A program made the translations under genes and the position numbers. From positions 1 through 6,637 of the forward strand of contig JAUNIK010000154.1 of NCBI GenBank assembly GCA_030523505.1: 6,637 nucleotides of DNA, in the 5' to 3' direction. Under the pieces are notes generated by a model. That model saw only the letters and a program-made list of their open reading frames with translations, did not search any database and had not been told where the DNA came from. This DNA is from Prevotellaceae bacterium. Lineage in GTDB: Bacteria > Bacteroidota > Bacteroidia > Bacteroidales > Bacteroidaceae. Below are positions 6,329 through 6,637 of this stretch, in pieces; positions within the stretch are counted from its first letter, which is position 1; each line of letters begins with the position of its first letter.

Positions 6329-6547
6329 ATGGCAAAACAGTCCGCTATTGAGCAAGACGGTACAATTGTAGAGGCTTTGTCTAATGCAATGTTCCGTGTG
6401 GAATTGGAAAATGGTTGTCCTATAACTGCGCATATCTCAGGTAAGATGAGAATGCACTATATCAAGATTCTCCCAGGTGATAAAGTTAAGGTGGAGATGA
6501 GTCCATACGACTTGACAAAAGGTAGAATCGTGTTCAGATATAAATAA
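6329..6547 (+). CDS. infA: Translation initiation factor IF-1
   Basis: IF-1 binds the 30S A site during initiation and works with IF-2 and IF-3. The 72-residue product is exactly the usual bacterial length. It forms one S1/OB-fold domain (about 8-70) with the conserved [19 protein letters not shown] (11-29), [20 protein letters not shown] (32-51) and [20 protein letters not shown] (52-71). It starts 2 bp after the map stop in a TTAATTATG context with no Shine-Dalgarno sequence, so coupling to map translation is likely. The placement secY-map-infA-rpmJ is standard for Bacteroidota. rpmJ begins 12 bp later. Confidence 0.98.
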   Translation: MAKQSAIEQDGTIVEALSNAMFRVELENGCPITAHISGKMRMHYIKILPGDKVKVEMSPYDLTKGRIVFRYK

Positions 6548-6559
6548 CATATTTAAGAT

Positions 6560-6637
6560 ATGAAGACAAGAGCATCATTAAAGAAGCGTACACCTGATTG
6601 TAAGATTGTTCGTCGCAAGGGTCGTCTTTTTGTTATC
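6560..6637 (+). CDS. rpmJ: 50S ribosomal protein L36 (zinc-free type), 3' end outside the window
   Basis: The 26 codons visible give MKTRASLKKRTPDCKIVRRK followed by GRLFVI and then the window ends in frame. This is the start of L36, a protein of about 38 residues that binds 23S rRNA. Zinc-binding L36 has a CxxC pair at residues 11 and 14; here position 11 is Thr and only Cys14 remains, so the zinc site is broken, as in other Bacteroidota L36 proteins. The last dozen or so residues are missing. The start has no Shine-Dalgarno sequence but an A-rich TTTAAGATATG context. Identification is firm despite truncation by the window edge. Confidence 0.93.
   Translation, partial: MKTRASLKKRTPDCKIVRRKGRLFVI

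Overview
The window is a ribosomal-protein 'spc' operon from a member of the Bacteroidota, most likely a Bacteroidales/Prevotella-like bacterium. This rests on remembered family sequences, not on a database search. The signs are the gene order (including map, infA and rpmJ directly after secY), Bacteroidales-like protein sequences (S5 ending in ISMDKVFNG, a 72-residue IF-1, S14 and L36 without zinc sites), start sites mostly lacking Shine-Dalgarno sequences, and a moderate-GC genome. All genes lie on the + strand and are tightly packed. The window appears cut from inside a longer transcript: the first 12 bases look like the end of rpsQ (S17), and the last gene, rpmJ (L36), runs off the right edge.

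Layout: rpsQ tail (1-12), rplN (L14), rplX (L24), rplE (L5), rpsN (S14), a 63-bp gap with a small hairpin, rpsH (S8), rplF (L6), rplR (L18), rpsE (S5), rpmD (L30, only 58 residues), rplO (L15), secY (translocon channel), map (methionine aminopeptidase), infA (IF-1), and partial rpmJ (L36). No gene-free stretch exceeds 63 bp. I see no promoter, strong terminator, mobile element, tRNA or CRISPR.

The genes form one protein-synthesis unit. It holds large- and small-subunit ribosomal proteins, the SecYEG channel that receives nascent membrane and secreted proteins, the enzyme that trims the initiator methionine, and an initiation factor.

The main anomaly is in rplE. The L5 frame is interrupted by one TAG (1139-1141) where the family has a conserved glutamate (IIFP-E-I). 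After the TAG the same frame continues, fully L5-like, for 43 more codons to a normal TAA at 1271-1273. L5 is normally essential, so this is a sequencing or assembly error, a real amber mutation tolerated through suppression or a second copy, or a readthrough/recoding event. The sequence alone cannot decide. Nothing here supports a wholly new system. The rest is a well-conserved housekeeping operon with a few minor curiosities.
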